A stretch of 64,000 bases of DNA from Nageia nagi (GCA_050084985.1 JBITNC010000002.1:11470001-11534000); one strand, 5' to 3'; counted from the first letter of the stretch, positions 22,801-37,800 are shown. The notes: a model not told the origin generated them from the sequence alone. Translations and numbers: made by a program.

Positions 22801-25800
22801 TGGCTAAAGAAGGAAGTGATCTACTGCGATCTCAGGGAAACAGGGTCCTCACACGCTCTGTTTGGTACATCGTGCTGGTGGAAGAGAGTCCTCTCTCCTC
22901 CTCTTGTGAACCCTCTCTTATGAGGAAGCTCGAAAGAATGAGGTAATCAGACGGTCCCTAGTCGTGCTATGGGTGTCAATCTTGTTGGATAATAAGCTTT
23001 TCGTGTGAAGGAAAGTCTCTCTGAGATAAAGTGCCGCACAATGTTGGTTCGAGAACTGAAAGAATGCCGAAATTGAGTTGCAGGAGTCTCAAAAAGGGCA
23101 GTGATATTGCCCTTGGATCTCATAGTATATCGAACACCTGAAGATGAAATGATCCTCAGTCTTCGGCTCAAGTGAGCACAGTCGGCAGACTTTGAGATCA
23201 CAAGCTAAATGGTGATCGGTCTTGATCCGTAGCTGATGGGAACACACTCTGAACTGTCCAAGGAACAAATGCAAGCCAAGAGGGAGGTGTAAACTTATTT
23301 ACCTTTAGGGGGATTATTGATCCACCATCAAGTTGCAGGAAGTGTTGGGAGTACTATAACAACTTGGGTGTGAGGGGGAGTTGGGGGGTCACCCAAGTGC
23401 ATAGAATATATGCCTTGTAAATCACATCTTTGATCAAAGCCAAAGTATCCTCTGTATCTCTATGAGCATCACTTTGAGGTATAGGTAACGGGTCAGGTGA
23501 AAACCCAAAGTGTTGTAATGTCTCGGAGACCTCGATGAACCAGCACCGGCGACATCCTTGCGTTGCCAGGTCCATGGACAAAGCCAAGGCTCTATATGGG
23601 AGTCTCACCTCTCCTCGTGGAGGCAAAGCTATGGAGACGCCGAAGAAAAAGGGTCAACATCGCTAGGGACCAAACTTGTAGAGCTTGACAGCCAAACTCC
23701 GCAAACATAATGTGATGTGGGACGGATCTCTTGCTCCGAATGGAGCGAGATAAAGTGCTGACCAGAATCCTCTCCACTGTGGCCCAATCAGAACTCCTTG
23801 AGTTGGGACCCCAAACCTCGGAGCCATACAACAATGTGGGGGTGGCAAAAGCATGGAATAATTGGAGCTTGGTCGGGACATCCTAGAAATGGAGCTTGAT
23901 ACATTGTCTCTTAAGGGAGGAAACCGTTGCATATCCTCGATGAACTATAGGTGGGATTGCCTCTCTCATGGAGAAACGACGACCCGTGAGAAGTACTCCA
24001 AGATAAGTGGAAGAGGTGGCAATCTCAATAACCTTGCCCTGGTATGTGATCTGGGTCTGCTTAGCCATGGCCTTCAAATTGTTGAAGAGCACAACATTGG
24101 TTTTATTGAGATTAACCACTAAATCTTGCCTAGAACTGAACAAATCCAAAGTGCCCATCAAGTGTTGAAGGCTATCTGTCGAGTGTGAGAGTAAGACAAT
24201 GTCATCGGCAAAGAGGAGGATGGGGACTCGACTACTATGGAGAAGGCACTTAGCTTCGAGGCCTGCAGTCTTTAATATAAGTGTCTCCAGCTTGTCAATA
24301 TAGAGATCGAAAAGTGTCGGTGAGAGTGGGCAACCCTGTTTCACACCTATGGTGTTGCATATGTGTAATGTGCCAAATGAACTCTTGTGCCAAATAACCA
24401 ATGAGACTCAACTCTGGTTTCCCAAGACCCTCAATCACACCTTCTAGGCTCTAACATTGGATCTCCCAAGCATTCAATAATTCCCAACACCCATGAAGGC
24501 TTCTCAAGCCAGACGTTGGGCCTGTAGGGCATCAAGCACCTCCACAGGTCTGACGTCAACCCTCCTAGGGTTTCAATGTCACGACACACCCAACGTATGC
24601 TCACAATGATATATATGCAAGTCTACAACACCAACGAATGCCACAATATGGAAAACCAACATAAACAGGATCTAAACCCTAACACATGCACAAGTACACC
24701 AATTGCACCACAAGAATGAGGCAAGAAATATTATTATGAGATCCCAAATTGTCCGAAGGCTTGTACAATGATAGCTGAATACAATATCATGCCCTGTTGG
24801 CCAAATCTAAAAAATCGCACTCTGAATACACACAATCGGAACCATGGGACAAACAAATTCCCTTAGAACTCGAATCCATTCTTGTGAAGGAGCCTCTTCA
24901 AATCCTGGTAGACCATTGAAGGTAGGGATTGGCCCTCGGATGCCACCGAATGGGTTAGATGCTTCACCTAACCATAGATGAATGGGATCTCTCAGCCCAA
25001 ACACCCTCTAGACGCTCCATCTAGGAAGATACACTCAGCACCGCCAAGCTCAGGTAGTCACACGAACAATAAACAATAATAATAATCAATGAGCTAACTT
25101 GCAAAAGAGCTCCCATCGAGTATTTATAAGCTCCAGTCAAATAGTCTACCTCGAAGTCACCATAAGTCCTTCTATTCCAACGTTGGGCATTTGGAGGGGC
25201 CCAATGACCTAATACACCGTCCTGAAGTGCCAACACAAGAATATAAGCCAAAAGTGCCAACATGGGGTCCCAGTCGACCCTGAAGTCCAACGTGGGATTC
25301 CTGGAAGCCCAGTGAGCCAACGTTGAGGTGTGGGGCCCTCTTGGATGTGGTACAAGCATGACGTCCATCCTAGAACACTATAACTCATTGGGATTCCCAC
25401 AACTCGGGATCTCCAACCTACCAGACATTGACATGACTTCTTGAGAGAGAGACGTCCTGCTAGGGGCACACAAGTGGGGTCCACATGACCCAGTATGTCT
25501 CTTGTCTTAAGCTACAAACATGAATATAACTAAATACAAGAGATATCTCTAAGATATCTACTTGAAAACTACAAATTGGCACTTTAGTACAAAAGGGATA
25601 TCATAGTATGCTGTCGGAGAGGCCCTCAACAGTACGTACTCTACCCAATACGGTCTCATAGAGAGTCAAAATGGCTATAAGGCCTAGCTCGAGGATCCCC
25701 AATTGTCTAAGTTTGTCCATGAGTCTGTGCCATGGGACAATGTCGAATGCCTTCTTGAAGTCTACAAAGCAATTGAAAACTTGGAGTCTTTCGAAACTTA

Positions 25801-28800
25801 GCCTCCTTGATGATCGCACGAAGGGTGAGGATGTGGTCCGTGGTGCGGTGATCTTTGCGGAAATCTGCCTGTCCTCCTGCCCTAAGACCTCTAGTATCCG
25901 CCAACTGGGATATGTTGTCCTTGAGAATGGTGGCATAAAGCTTGGCCATGGTGTGGCCAATCATGATGGTTCGGTAGTTGCTCGAATCACAAGGGTCACT
26001 GGACTTGAGAATGGGGTGAATAATGTTCGAGGTCCAGAGGGTGGAGAAGCCAGTGCAAATAATGGTGTTGAATAGATGGGAGAGGAAGTGTGGGAGGATG
26101 GAGCTTGCATGTTTAAGATATTTGGCTTAAAGGTTTTCGATGTCAGGTGCTTTTCCAGTGTTAAGCTTGAGGATAGCTTTATGGACGAGGTCTGGGGAAA
26201 GGAGGAAGGGCGAGTGATGGTAGGAGATTGGATATGGTTTGGGATCGGTGTACAGACAAGAGGCGTAAATGCTCCAGTCTTATAGGGTGATTTGGCTGGT
26301 GGTGGGTTTCCTAGGTGAGAAAGAGCGCCAGAAAGACTTGGGGTTACTGTGGAGGGTCAAAATGATCTTCTGTCATCTTTTGGCCAAGAAGTGGTGCTTC
26401 TTGGTCCTCAAGAGGCAACATTATGATTGATGCAAGGATTGGGTGACATGGGAAGAGGCTGCAGAAGTGACGAGGGAATTGAGATAGTGATGATGGGATT
26501 TACACTCCGCGTCAAACCATTGGTTCATTGGGGGATGTCCAGGGTGTCGAGGTCGTGGTGGGGGGAGAATGATGTGAGGGAAAGTCTGCATGGTTGAGGA
26601 GAGAAGAGTCTTGGAAAGAAAAATTGCTTGATCTTCGATTGAGGGGAGAGAATGAATGAGGGGAAGTTTTAGCTTCAGAATGAGGCTAAACATGGGGAAA
26701 GATCCTGGTCAAAGTGGATGATTGTGCGAGGGATGCGAGGGGGGGGAACGGGTGGAATGGGAGGTGGTGGTGGGAGCGGAATAAGAGAGAGATAGGGTCT
26801 GGTGGGCATGGTTAGCAAGGGGCAACCCGAAAGGTCTGGCAATGGGAAGCAAGTGAGGGGTAAACAAGTATGTAATCTACAACATTGGACCCATCCGTGT
26901 GGGGAAGGTAAGTGTGGTGATCGGAGTGGGGGAACCAAGCAGTACCATTCAAAATGACAAGGTTGTGGGTCTCATCGAGCTCAAGAAGGAATCTTCCGTG
27001 GCTAGAAGTAGTCATAGTATTGGTAGAGGCCCGTTGAAACTCATCATCACACTCCAAAGCACGAAGATGAAGAGGGTCCACCTTCGCATCAAAGTGTTGA
27101 GTCTGAAGACTCCCTATTCTGCCATTAAAATCCCCTGCCAAAATGATATACCCTTGTGCTGCAAATCTATAAATCTTTGGGAAGAGATCTAGGAACAAAT
27201 ACTCACCATCTCCCTCTAATGCACAACATGACATCACTGGAGGGAAATAACGTCCAACAATATAGATCCTCTTGAGGGGTGGTGGTCTCACGATAGATAA
27301 CCAGATATAACGAGCGTGGGTGTCAATCCCCACCACTCTCATCCTAGGATGCAAGTGATCACTAATTAGGAAGGCAAAACCTCTTGAGCCAAGCTCACAG
27401 CTACCCAATTGAGAAGAGGACCTGAATGCAAAAAGCCATGAATAACTAGTGAAAGGGGGGAGGCCCTTAACAACACTCTCATGAGTCTTGGTGAAAAGGA
27501 TCAGATCTGTGTGATGAATGATGTCTCAGACGGATCCAAGTGAGGACCAAATCCTGCCATTATAGTTCCAAACTGTGAATGTGAGTGTTGTGGGGGCATC
27601 CTGTTGGTGTCATTGGGAGGGCCCTGGATGAGACTAGCTAGGAGGAGGGGTATCACGGATGACAGCTCTACAGTCACAAATAACAACCCACTTGTCTTTT
27701 TTGGCTATTGCTACCAATGTGCATGCTTTCCGGAGTTCTTCTACTTGAAGGCGGGCAAGGTCGGTATCCAAGTAGATCTTGTTTGAAAGAGAATAGTTTC
27801 TTCTTTGCTCTCGAAGCTTGTAAACTTTCTGCTGCTAAGTGGAAACGAATGACAAGGGAATCATCTTGAGCAGTCCACGCCTTCTCCACAGAAATATTTT
27901 TCAGATCTAATGTTTTGTGTAGGAAATTAAGGGTGGCTTTTAGGGGATCAGAAGGTTTTGTCTCTAACATTGAGTTCTTTTGTGTGATGCAGTCTTTCCT
28001 CTTCAAATTTTGCATTAAAGCCAATTCCACCAATGGAGAGGTTTTTTCCCCTTTGTCACTTCTACCCATAGAATAAAAAAATGCCGTTTAAACGATTAAA
28101 ACATTGTTTTTGCCGTTTTTTTCAAAAAATCCGTATTTTCCTTCAAAAAATGCCATTTTTTACTTAGCAAAAAACAACGGGCAAAAAATGTTGAAAACAT
28201 GGCCGTTTTTTCCATATTTTCTATACTTACCGTATTTGCCACATTTGATGTTTAAACGGCCAAAAAACACAAAAAAACATGCATGCAAACCTTGTCGTAT
28301 TTGCTGTACCTGCCGTTTTTTTCCCCAAATTTGCCATTTTTTTGTCACAAATTTTTCCCATTCTTTTCGTTTTTTAACCTTTTTTTGGCGTTTTTTCCAT
28401 ATTCACAAATTTTAAAATCCGTGAATTTTTGCCGTATTTACTGTACTCTGACCGCTTTTTTGCCATTTTTTACGTATTTGGCCCCGAGCCGTATTTTCAA
28501 AAACCGTTTTTTATTCTATGCTTCTACCCAAGCCTTCTGTTCTTCAACTTGTTTTTGTATGGACTATTGTTGGGTGGTTGTGACCTGTGTAAAGGTTGCT
28601 TGCTATGAGATGATATCAGACTGTTTAGTTTTGATCTCGGAGATTGACTCGTGGAGGTTTTGTTGCTGGACTCGATCAGTTGGAGGGGCCTGCCCTGTCT
28701 CAAGTCTCACTAATCTGTCTCTTAGATCAGAAATGAGATTGTCTTTTTGAAGCATTTGTTGCTGAAGATTGGAAGCCAGATTGAGAAACTCTTGTCATTT

Positions 28801-31800
28801 TAATAGAAAGTTTAGAATGGAGGGCAACCATTTCTACCTTCAGGGATTGGTTTGATAGTTCAATTTTCAACAGGCGCTTGCTTTGTGTAAGAGAGGGGAT
28901 TTCCAGTCCGTCCGGGCGTTCGGCACTAGCACACTGGCGTAAGGGCGGTCTGGAGAGAGTGGATTGTTGATAGGGGTGCATTGTCTGACAGAAATAGCCT
29001 TTGAATTCATGGAAACCATCTTCCTGCAATGGTGTAAACGCCATAATAACCTGTCCGCTGAGAGAGCAATGGCGGAGCAGAGTTGAGGGCAAAGGTGAGA
29101 AGGTCGTGCGCAGGCAGGAGGGAGCACAGGTCACGGGGGCAGGGGGTGAGAAGCAGGTCGCGGGAGTAAAGAATGCATCAAAGATCAAAGTGTACAAATC
29201 TGTGGAGTTCTAAAGAAGAATATTGAAAGTCCTTGTTTCATTCTTATGGATAACTTAACCAGGGCATGTGCTAAACTTAGTTTTTTATGTTTTAAAGTAT
29301 ACAATATATGCTGATGTTGGGATCCAATTCAGTATGTTTCCTCTGCTTGCTTAACTTTAGAAGGTAACTAATACTCTTTATAGCCTTTGATTTTTTAGTT
29401 CTGTTTTCTCTTGAAATAAATATGTGTTTTAGATGAGAAAATTTGTAAATCTGCATGCTTATAACTTGTGTAATTCTTTGGAGTGTTAAAACAGACCATC
29501 TGAAACTTCGAACCGAGGACATCTTGAGTTCTCTGAGTGCTCTGCCACTGATTTTTAGAATCCTTTCATCAAAACTTTTTCAGTGACTGTGGATTGACCT
29601 TCCGACACCTATTTCAAAACTTTACATCAGCTTGTGTCTATATAGCTTGGCTCAGATACCATGTCGCAGCCCATGTACCAGCTAGAATTTCTTGAGTACT
29701 GGCCCCGGCATTCTATTGCTGAGCTGGTGGCCTTTTGGTGAATGTTTCTTCTGGAGTGTGGCTGACCTTACAACATGTTCTTGAAGCCACTCACCCTCTT
29801 GATTTCACCTAGTTTGGATCTAATACGATGTTACAAGCCTAGGACCTCTACTAGCCCTTTGGTAAGCTTTCTTTTGGAGATTAGATTTACCTTCCAACAC
29901 CTCCCTTCAAGTCAAACACCAGCTTGCTCTCGCCTGCCCTGGCTATTGTACTTGTTATAAACAATGGGTTAATTTGGACTTGGAACTCAAGACCTCCTGA
30001 TTAATGATGTAGGTGTCCTACAACTGAGCTAGCAACCACTTTTGTGTCCAGCTTTTGCCTGGAGGGTGGATTGATCTTCCAATGGACTCCATCTATAGAC
30101 AATCAGAAGTGATTGTGTGGCCATCTTTTTGCTTGAAACTTGTTTTTTCAGCAGAAGTGAATCAAATAATGAATATGTCTTTCTACTCACAAATTCCATA
30201 TCTACAAAAATGCAGTTGTATCATATTTAAACAAAAGGGAATGTTATTTTGAGTTTCAGCTGGTGCATAAGGGTTTTCTATCCATTTCAGTTAGAAGTTC
30301 TCCATAACATCCTTAAAAATTAAAAATATAAATAATCAGTTTTTATGTCTAGGAAAATCGATTCTTTTTAATATTATATACAGTGTTAAAATTCTCATTT
30401 TCTCAAGATTCTTTCTTTAGCTTACATTGGAAATTAGAGCTAGAAGCATTACTGCTCAAGTATAAGCTTCAATGCAAAGAGATATCAGCATTTAGCCCAA
30501 CACTTCACCAGAAGCTGGAAACGCTACCATCTGTGGTGGCAAAATCAAATTTTCTATGTGTGAAAAAGGGCAGTGTTGCTAGACATGAAGAAATTAAATT
30601 CAGGTGTAATACTAAAAATCAAGTAATGTAACGTTTAAAGAAAAAAATGCTGAAGAGCTATTGTTGAGGGATTTTGATTTAAGCTTGCAATTCTAAGTCC
30701 TATGTTTCTTTATGTAAAAGTTAAACTAATGTCTACAAATAACTAAAGTTGGATTGGGCCTGCAAATTACAATAAGTTACATTACAACAGGAAATGTGTT
30801 GCAAGTTAAAAAACACAATCTGAGAACTGAAACATATAGTAATGTTATATATAGGGCACTTGTCCTCAAGTTATTTCTTGGTTCTCATATGTAAGAAGTA
30901 TATGTACTATAGCTGGCTGGAAGAAATCAACTATGGCATCTGTTGAATAACTAACAGAAGAACAAAGACTATTAAGAACCTAAGAAAGTGAGGAATTCTT
31001 GCCATGTTATTTGGTTAGGTGCACTGAATTTGAGGCCCACTAGTGAATGTTTAAGATATTCACAAGTCAAGAATTACTAAGCAATTTTAACTCACAATGT
31101 GTTCTAAAGCAGAAGTTATTGTCATGTTGGTGTTGAAGTATGTGCTTTTTGTGTGTTATGTTATGAAGTTCATGATTTCTAAATTATAATACTTGAGAAT
31201 TAAACAGTTTGATTCTCCTTCGTATCCCTATCTAATCTTTAGTTATATGTGTGGAAGTTTTTCTGCCAAAGGGGTTATTATCCTTTATTTTGTTTCTCTT
31301 ATTGCATTATTCATTTCTTCTTACTGTTCAATTAACAGTTTGTTTATATTATTTTCACTTTCAACAACATAGTTCGGAATTCTCCTTCCATAACATTCTT
31401 CTTTTTGGTATGGGTTGCAGGTAATTGGTCCATATCGTTCTGGCAAATCATTTCTTCTCAATCAGCTTCTATCTCTTTCTTGTGATGAAGGTTATACAAT
31501 TTACCACTACCCAATGTTCGTGGTGGACATGAGGATTGTCTTGAAGTGTCTATCTAATATCACGTTTTGAAATTTCTCTCTGTTTTTACATCACATCAAA
31601 TATGGAGGATACCGCATTAATACTAATGGCTGCTTCTTTATATGTAGGTTTTGGTGTTGGGCATATGCGTGATACAAAAACAAAAGGTTGAGCATTGTGT
31701 ATGCATCTGCCAAGTTATTCAGCCCAATTTTATAGTTTGGTCTTTTTTCAATTCAAAAGTGTATTGTGTTGTAATGCAATATATTTAACTCACAAAATTA

Positions 31801-34800
31801 TTCTACAGCCTCTGGGATATGCATATATACCCAAGTAATAATTAACCTAGTCCTTAATACTTGCGTAACAGTAACTACAGACTTATAAAACTTCAATTCA
31901 ATTACAAAAGGAGGAAATAAATAGAGAAAAAAAACTGATAGCCACTTCAAATCTTTCTCAGCTTGATTTCAAATTAGCAATGAGGCCTTCATAAAATGTT
32001 TGAGCTATCTTTTCAACAGGGGGCCATTTTCTCTCATTTCCCCGACCTTCAACATCATTTTCACTTCAGAATTTATATCCTGAGTTTGTTTTAGCTTTAA
32101 TTTGGCCTCCTCAGTCTATTTTCTTATCTTCTTTATCCAGGCTGTTGGAGATAGGGCTGATTAAAGTTCATTGAACTTCCAAATGATAATAGGCTTCTCT
32201 ATGAAGATTTTTCAGACTTCTTACATGTTTTCAGATACCTTAATTCATATTTAAACTCTTCTGTTCAGTTCCAAGATATAGGCTTCATCATTAGTAGCCA
32301 ACTTTTGCCCTTTACAATAAATGAGAACATTTATCAAGGCTCTAATATTTTTGTTCACTTTATAGGGGATTTCACTTGGAACCCTTGTCAAAGCTTGAGC
32401 AAGGGAAGTTTCATGTACTGCATTATTTTTATTTTTTTTCTACTAACTTGTCCATTAGTGGAGTTTTAAAGAGTTTTTTTGTTGTACACATATGCTTGAA
32501 CCTGAAATAATGTGTTTGTAAACTTCCTACTGTTGATAGGGTAAAGTTGACTTTTACTAGAATATTCAAATAGTAGTTTGTATTGTCACATAATTCAGAA
32601 TCGCTTCACTTTTTTTTTCATATTTCTTGACATTAAGGGGTCTGTATTTTATGATGCTACAGGCATTTGGGTGTGGGGTACACCAATAGAAATGGATATT
32701 GGAGGAGTTAGGACATCTGTCCTATTTCTTGATACTGAGGGTTTTGAAAGTGTTGGAAAATCCAATGTCTATGATGACAGGTGAGTTCAAAAGATTTGAT
32801 TTTCAGGCAAGAATTATGTCATATCAATAAAAGATGACATTTCATTTTTAATTCGAGTCTAGACATCAACCTGATTTGGTGAGTGCTGTTTTGTACTTCA
32901 GGATCTTTGCTCTGGCCACAGTACTGAGTTCAATTCTCATCTACAATCTGCCTGAAACGGTCTGTTGACATAGATAATAACATTGTTTTATATAACAAGG
33001 TCTAATTTCGTATAGAAACAATTTCAAAGCAAATCTGGTGCTGTATTAATTTGAAATGTTTGAGCCACTAATACAAAGTGTATTTCTGTCTATTAGTTTG
33101 ATATCCACACAACTGTATAAAAATAGCACACAACACTGTATATTTCTCTTTTCTTCCCCAAGAATGCAGCATAAAGTGAAAACTCTCATAACTTTTCCAT
33201 CAAACATATTGGGAAACAGGTTCGTGAGGCTGATATATCTCGGCTCTCATTTGCTGTTGAGCTTGCACAAGAGTTTTATGGAAGGTATGCGAAATATTTA
33301 AGTTGTTGATTGCAAGCTAGATATTTCTAATTATATTATCATGTTTGCATTTTGGTATGAAGCATCTCCTTGAACTATTTTCTGATGCTGCCTTTTTATT
33401 CCTGTTTTGACCTTTTTTACCTGGGACCATCTACAGAGTGAAGGTAAGTAACTTGATAGTTATGTATTAAATTGCTACTTGATATTTTGCTTTAATACAT
33501 GCCGATTTATCTTATTATGGTCTACCTTCAAAGCTTGGTTATAATAAGCACTAAAACTGGTGGTATAGGGGAGAGACATTGCTTTTCAACCTGCAAAGCT
33601 TTTATGGCTCATTCAACGTGATTTCCTTGGTAAGTCAGGCCTATATGCTTTTAGAGCCTTTTTTGGCCTTGAATAAGCTGCAACATCTACTTGGCAATCA
33701 TGGATGCAAAAGTTGGTATAAGCTCAAAATTAGGATCTAACACATTATTAGGCTTTAACAAATTTCAAGCACAATTTTGTTTATCTTTCATTTAACATGA
33801 ACCAAATATCAATGATAACAATGTCACACAGAAGGAAAGACCGTGCAGCAAATGGTGAATGAAGCTCTTCAACAGGTTCCCAATCATACTGGTCTGTATC
33901 AGGAGATGTTTTTAGGTTACTTCATCTTGAGTTTTGACATGTACTAATTTTTCTTGATACATGTGGAGATAGTTCTTGCTAATCACTGTGCTATGTCTTT
34001 GCTTCTTGATTGCAGGAAACAAAAACATTGAGCAGGTATTTGAGATTTAACACTGAAAATTAGAGGCAAATTATTCATTTAACTGAACAATGCTTGGATT
34101 ATCTTATTCACATTCTGTTGTTTACCCAGATTAATCAGATTCGAGAATCTTTGGCAAGTATGGGAGAAAGCAATACAGCTTTCAGTTTACCACAAGTAAG
34201 TGTGTTGCTTCATCTTAAAATGACGAGTGTTCTGATTTTTGCTTATGTGTGTGTATTTGAAATTAATTTCCATTTATCCAATAAACATTACATATAATGC
34301 TTTATCAAAAACAGGTATAGTATGAGAGCATGCCCCCGCAAAATGGCATGAATCAAGTGTCTCTAGGAGGCATTATGAATTGTTAAAATTTTTCCACCAA
34401 TGTGAAAGGCATATACAGACAAAATGTATAACTCTTACCTGTATAGAGCCAAAAAAAACATGCTATAAATTCTGCTCGATATTTAAGAACACTACACATG
34501 AAAAAGAGGTTTGTAATAGTTCTCTGTGCAGCTGTAGGCTAAGATAGCATGTGTCTATAGGTGCACTTATGTTTCCAGCTAAGCAATGACACCCTATGCT
34601 CTTCAAGTTTGTGTGTTGTGGAACATGTATCAGGGCTGTGAGAGGCCCAAATCTTAGATAATGTTAGGGGACCTTAGATCAAATACATAAAAACCAAGTA
34701 GGCAAAATTTCAGTCAATGACTAATCACAAATTACCACAATGAAATAAGGAATCACTAAAATCAAAACAACTTGGTTATTGCATTTAGCTTTATTAAATG

Positions 34801-37800
34801 AAAATGAAATATATTGATACTTAGTAGTTTTTGACTGGATTTTTAGATGTTTCTCTGCTTGAAAAGATGATCAACTCATTGTAATATCCACTCGAATTTT
34901 CATAAAACAATCAGGATATTGTTTGAGTTAATGTGTGTGGATACTCTTTTCCTTCGGGGAATATCCCTCTCATGTTCTCTGTCATTTTCCATGTCCAATG
35001 GATGGTAGGGTTATCTCCAACATTTCTCAGAAATATAAATTCATTATTCAATTTGATGATGCACGTATAAGCTCAATATCCAATTTGATACTGTATGTAT
35101 AAGCTCAAAATATTTTGGCTTTGTTTCCATTTTCGAGCTGCATCTTCTGGTACTAGCAAGAAGCTGAATCACATTGATTACACTGTAATTACCAAAGTAT
35201 AATAGACTTTTTCTATCCAAACTCAACTGGCTAGATTATTATTTATATTTTGTTCTTTCCTTAATCAATGCAATAAAAGTCAAGTTTCTTTCTCTTCTGT
35301 TTTCCCCTGGTGTTGATTTCAATTATTTTGTCGAACTAGTTATTTTGTTGGTGGTCTTACACATGCTGATCTTGGAAGGTCTTGTAACTTCATGTAGACA
35401 TTTACTTGCCAGTAGTTGCTTAAGGAAGTCAATGCAGGTCAGCATTTTTATTCTTTATTCTTGTATGAGGCACACTAACTTCTCCAACAATGTATGGTTG
35501 ATGTTTTTGTTGTAAAATAGCCTCATTTATTGCGCACCAAACTTTGCAACATGAATGACTCTGATATGGACATGAACTATGTACGACGACGTGAAGAGTT
35601 GAAGGGACTTGTCAAATCCATGATTCAACCGAAGATGGTTCAAGGGAAATATTTAAATGGAAAGGAGTTTGCATTATTTCTGTCACAGGTTTTGACCTAT
35701 TCCTTTAATCCATGGATAGCTTTGCTTCCTGTGTATTTTTTATTCAGTTGGACATCTATCTGAATCCTAAATATATGGCTTAAGCTTTTCTAGTTGTTTT
35801 CAATCTTTACCTTGTTTACATACTGTTTCATCATTTCAGATTCTTGAAGCTCTAAACAAAGGGGATATTCCATCTACGGTTTCACTTGTAGAGGTTTTCA
35901 ACAAAGGAGTTGTGGACCATTGCATGGGGTTGTACAAGGAGAATATTTCACATGTTAACTTACCTCTTTCAGAGGATCTTTTGAGTCGTATGTATACGGA
36001 ATTAAAAATGAAAGTGATGGATGCATTTGAAGAGCAGCATTTTGGCCGGTATCATGTCAAAACATCAGTGGAGAGACTTGAGTTTGAACTTCAGAAGGTG
36101 AGAGATGCTCATGGACTCTGACTCCTTAAAGATGGTCATCCCTGTATGTTTGGTATCCTGCTAGGATGCCAAATCATGCAATTTATTTTCAGCCAGCAGC
36201 TTACGTTTTTAACTACTGTGCTGCATGCATTATGATTCATTATCAAGTTAGCTTGTTTTCATGCGATAGATCATTTGGGAAGTAGCCATTTTGGCTTACA
36301 GAGTTAATTACTGCAAATGCAGGCTTATGAAAATCTTCTTTTGACAAACGAATATAGATCTGCAAAGCTGTGCGAGGGCCTTTACACTAAGTGTGAGGAC
36401 AAAATGGATGAGCTACAAGACTTGAGACTTCCGTCAATGGCAAAGTTCAATGCAGGTTTTGTCCAATGTAATAGGAGTTTTGAAGCAGAATGCCGGGGAC
36501 CTTCAAAGGCTGTTTATGAGAAGCGCATCGAGAAGGTAGGCTGTATATAAAAGAACATATTCATCAAATGAATTATTGAATTTGCTGACTATTAAGCAAA
36601 AGAACAAAGACAGATATTCTATTTGTAGACTTAGTGATAGTCTAAGAATGTAAAATGGGACTAGGAATCACAAATAATGACCATAGAAACATAAATATAA
36701 CATCAGAAACTCAATGCATTGACATATACAGAAAAATAATATAGAGGTAGATCTGGACAATCCTAAACTAGAAACAAATATAATTAAGACATTGGAAGCT
36801 TTTTGAAGTGGCTAGATTTCCATCCAATAATGAGAAATATCAAAGGCTGTTAGGTTGGTGAAATAACGAGATGGGAGGATTGCCTTTAAAGTGGACTAAC
36901 TTATCAAAAGGCTTTAAGCCAGAGATACTGTGTTGTAATGCTACCTTCATCACTGGAGCAATAATGTCAGGACCTAAGCGCTTACCTTCTGATCCCTTGG
37001 AGGTGGTGTGTCATTTTTTTAGGGACTTTAAAACCTGTACAGTCATTCTATTGGATCACTTATACGCCTAAAGAGCAAACCCATCTTGGAAGTGTTCATC
37101 TAAATTTTTAATCATTTTAAAAAGTACACTTTCTTCTTCCTATAGAAGAGCTAGAACTGGAAGTACTGTCTTCTACTATATCTATTGTTTCTTTGTGCTA
37201 TCTTTTAGGAGACACATTTGATAAGAAAAAGTTCTCAAGTTTGCAGTTCTGATGAATATTCTGATGCAAAGATCATAAATAAAGTTGAAGGTTATGTTGC
37301 TTAGCTTTGTCTTTGGTTCTTCGTCAATGGGGCTCAAACGTACAACTAATTCCAGTAGCATTGGGGAGACAAAATAGAAAGATCTTCAAAGTCTAGAAGA
37401 GAGTGTGATGAAAAGAATATATGCTAATAACTAATGCATTGGGAAGGAATTCTACCAGGACTGGCAAAATTAATACTACCAAACAGTAAACATGATAGAA
37501 AAGATAAATCACATACTCAAGTTTGAAAAATAAACATGTGAAAAGAATATAGGCTGATTGGATACAAGGGCATAAGGCCATCAAGAGGCTGATTATCCAA
37601 TACAAACAAAATACAATTCCAAAATATGCTAAGCCAACATCTCGTATCCAAGTACAACTATAAAATATTCCACCAGCCTCTCAGGCCTATGGGGGGCTGA
37701 TTATCGCCCAAACACTTTTGGGTCAGTTGTGCTTCTTTGATATTCAACTTTGCAAAATGGAGGTCCTTTTCTCGTATGCTAAAATTGACAAGAAAACTAA

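Larger units (their letters stand above)
22538..29215 (-). mobile_element. Non-LTR retrotransposon (LINE) in GBP intron 2, with inserts
   Basis: From right to left on the - strand: ORF1-like coiled region (29197-28530 and 28067-27674), AP endonuclease (27408-26812), linker, reverse transcriptase (25964-25601 and 24401-23883), C-terminal domain (23834-22950) with zinc-binding cysteines, and a 3' untranslated end closing at a T8 tract (22538-22545, poly-A on the element strand). It is interrupted by a 453-bp MITE (28068-28520) and a ~1.2-kb insert (about 24402-25610). Many frameshifts make it dead. It lies antisense to the host gene. Confidence 0.87.

Noticed and set aside
25671-26285. + strand frames of 134 and 69 codons
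   Set aside because: Antisense shadows of LINE RT and linker on the - strand.
28104-28750. Phe-rich open frames on both strands
   Set aside because: They arise from T/A homopolymer runs in the MITE and end in LINE sequence; no protein family.
36871-37071. 66-codon + strand frame in intron 15
   Set aside because: Could be an old retroelement scrap, but no motif supports it, and good exon borders join exons 15 and 16 without it.
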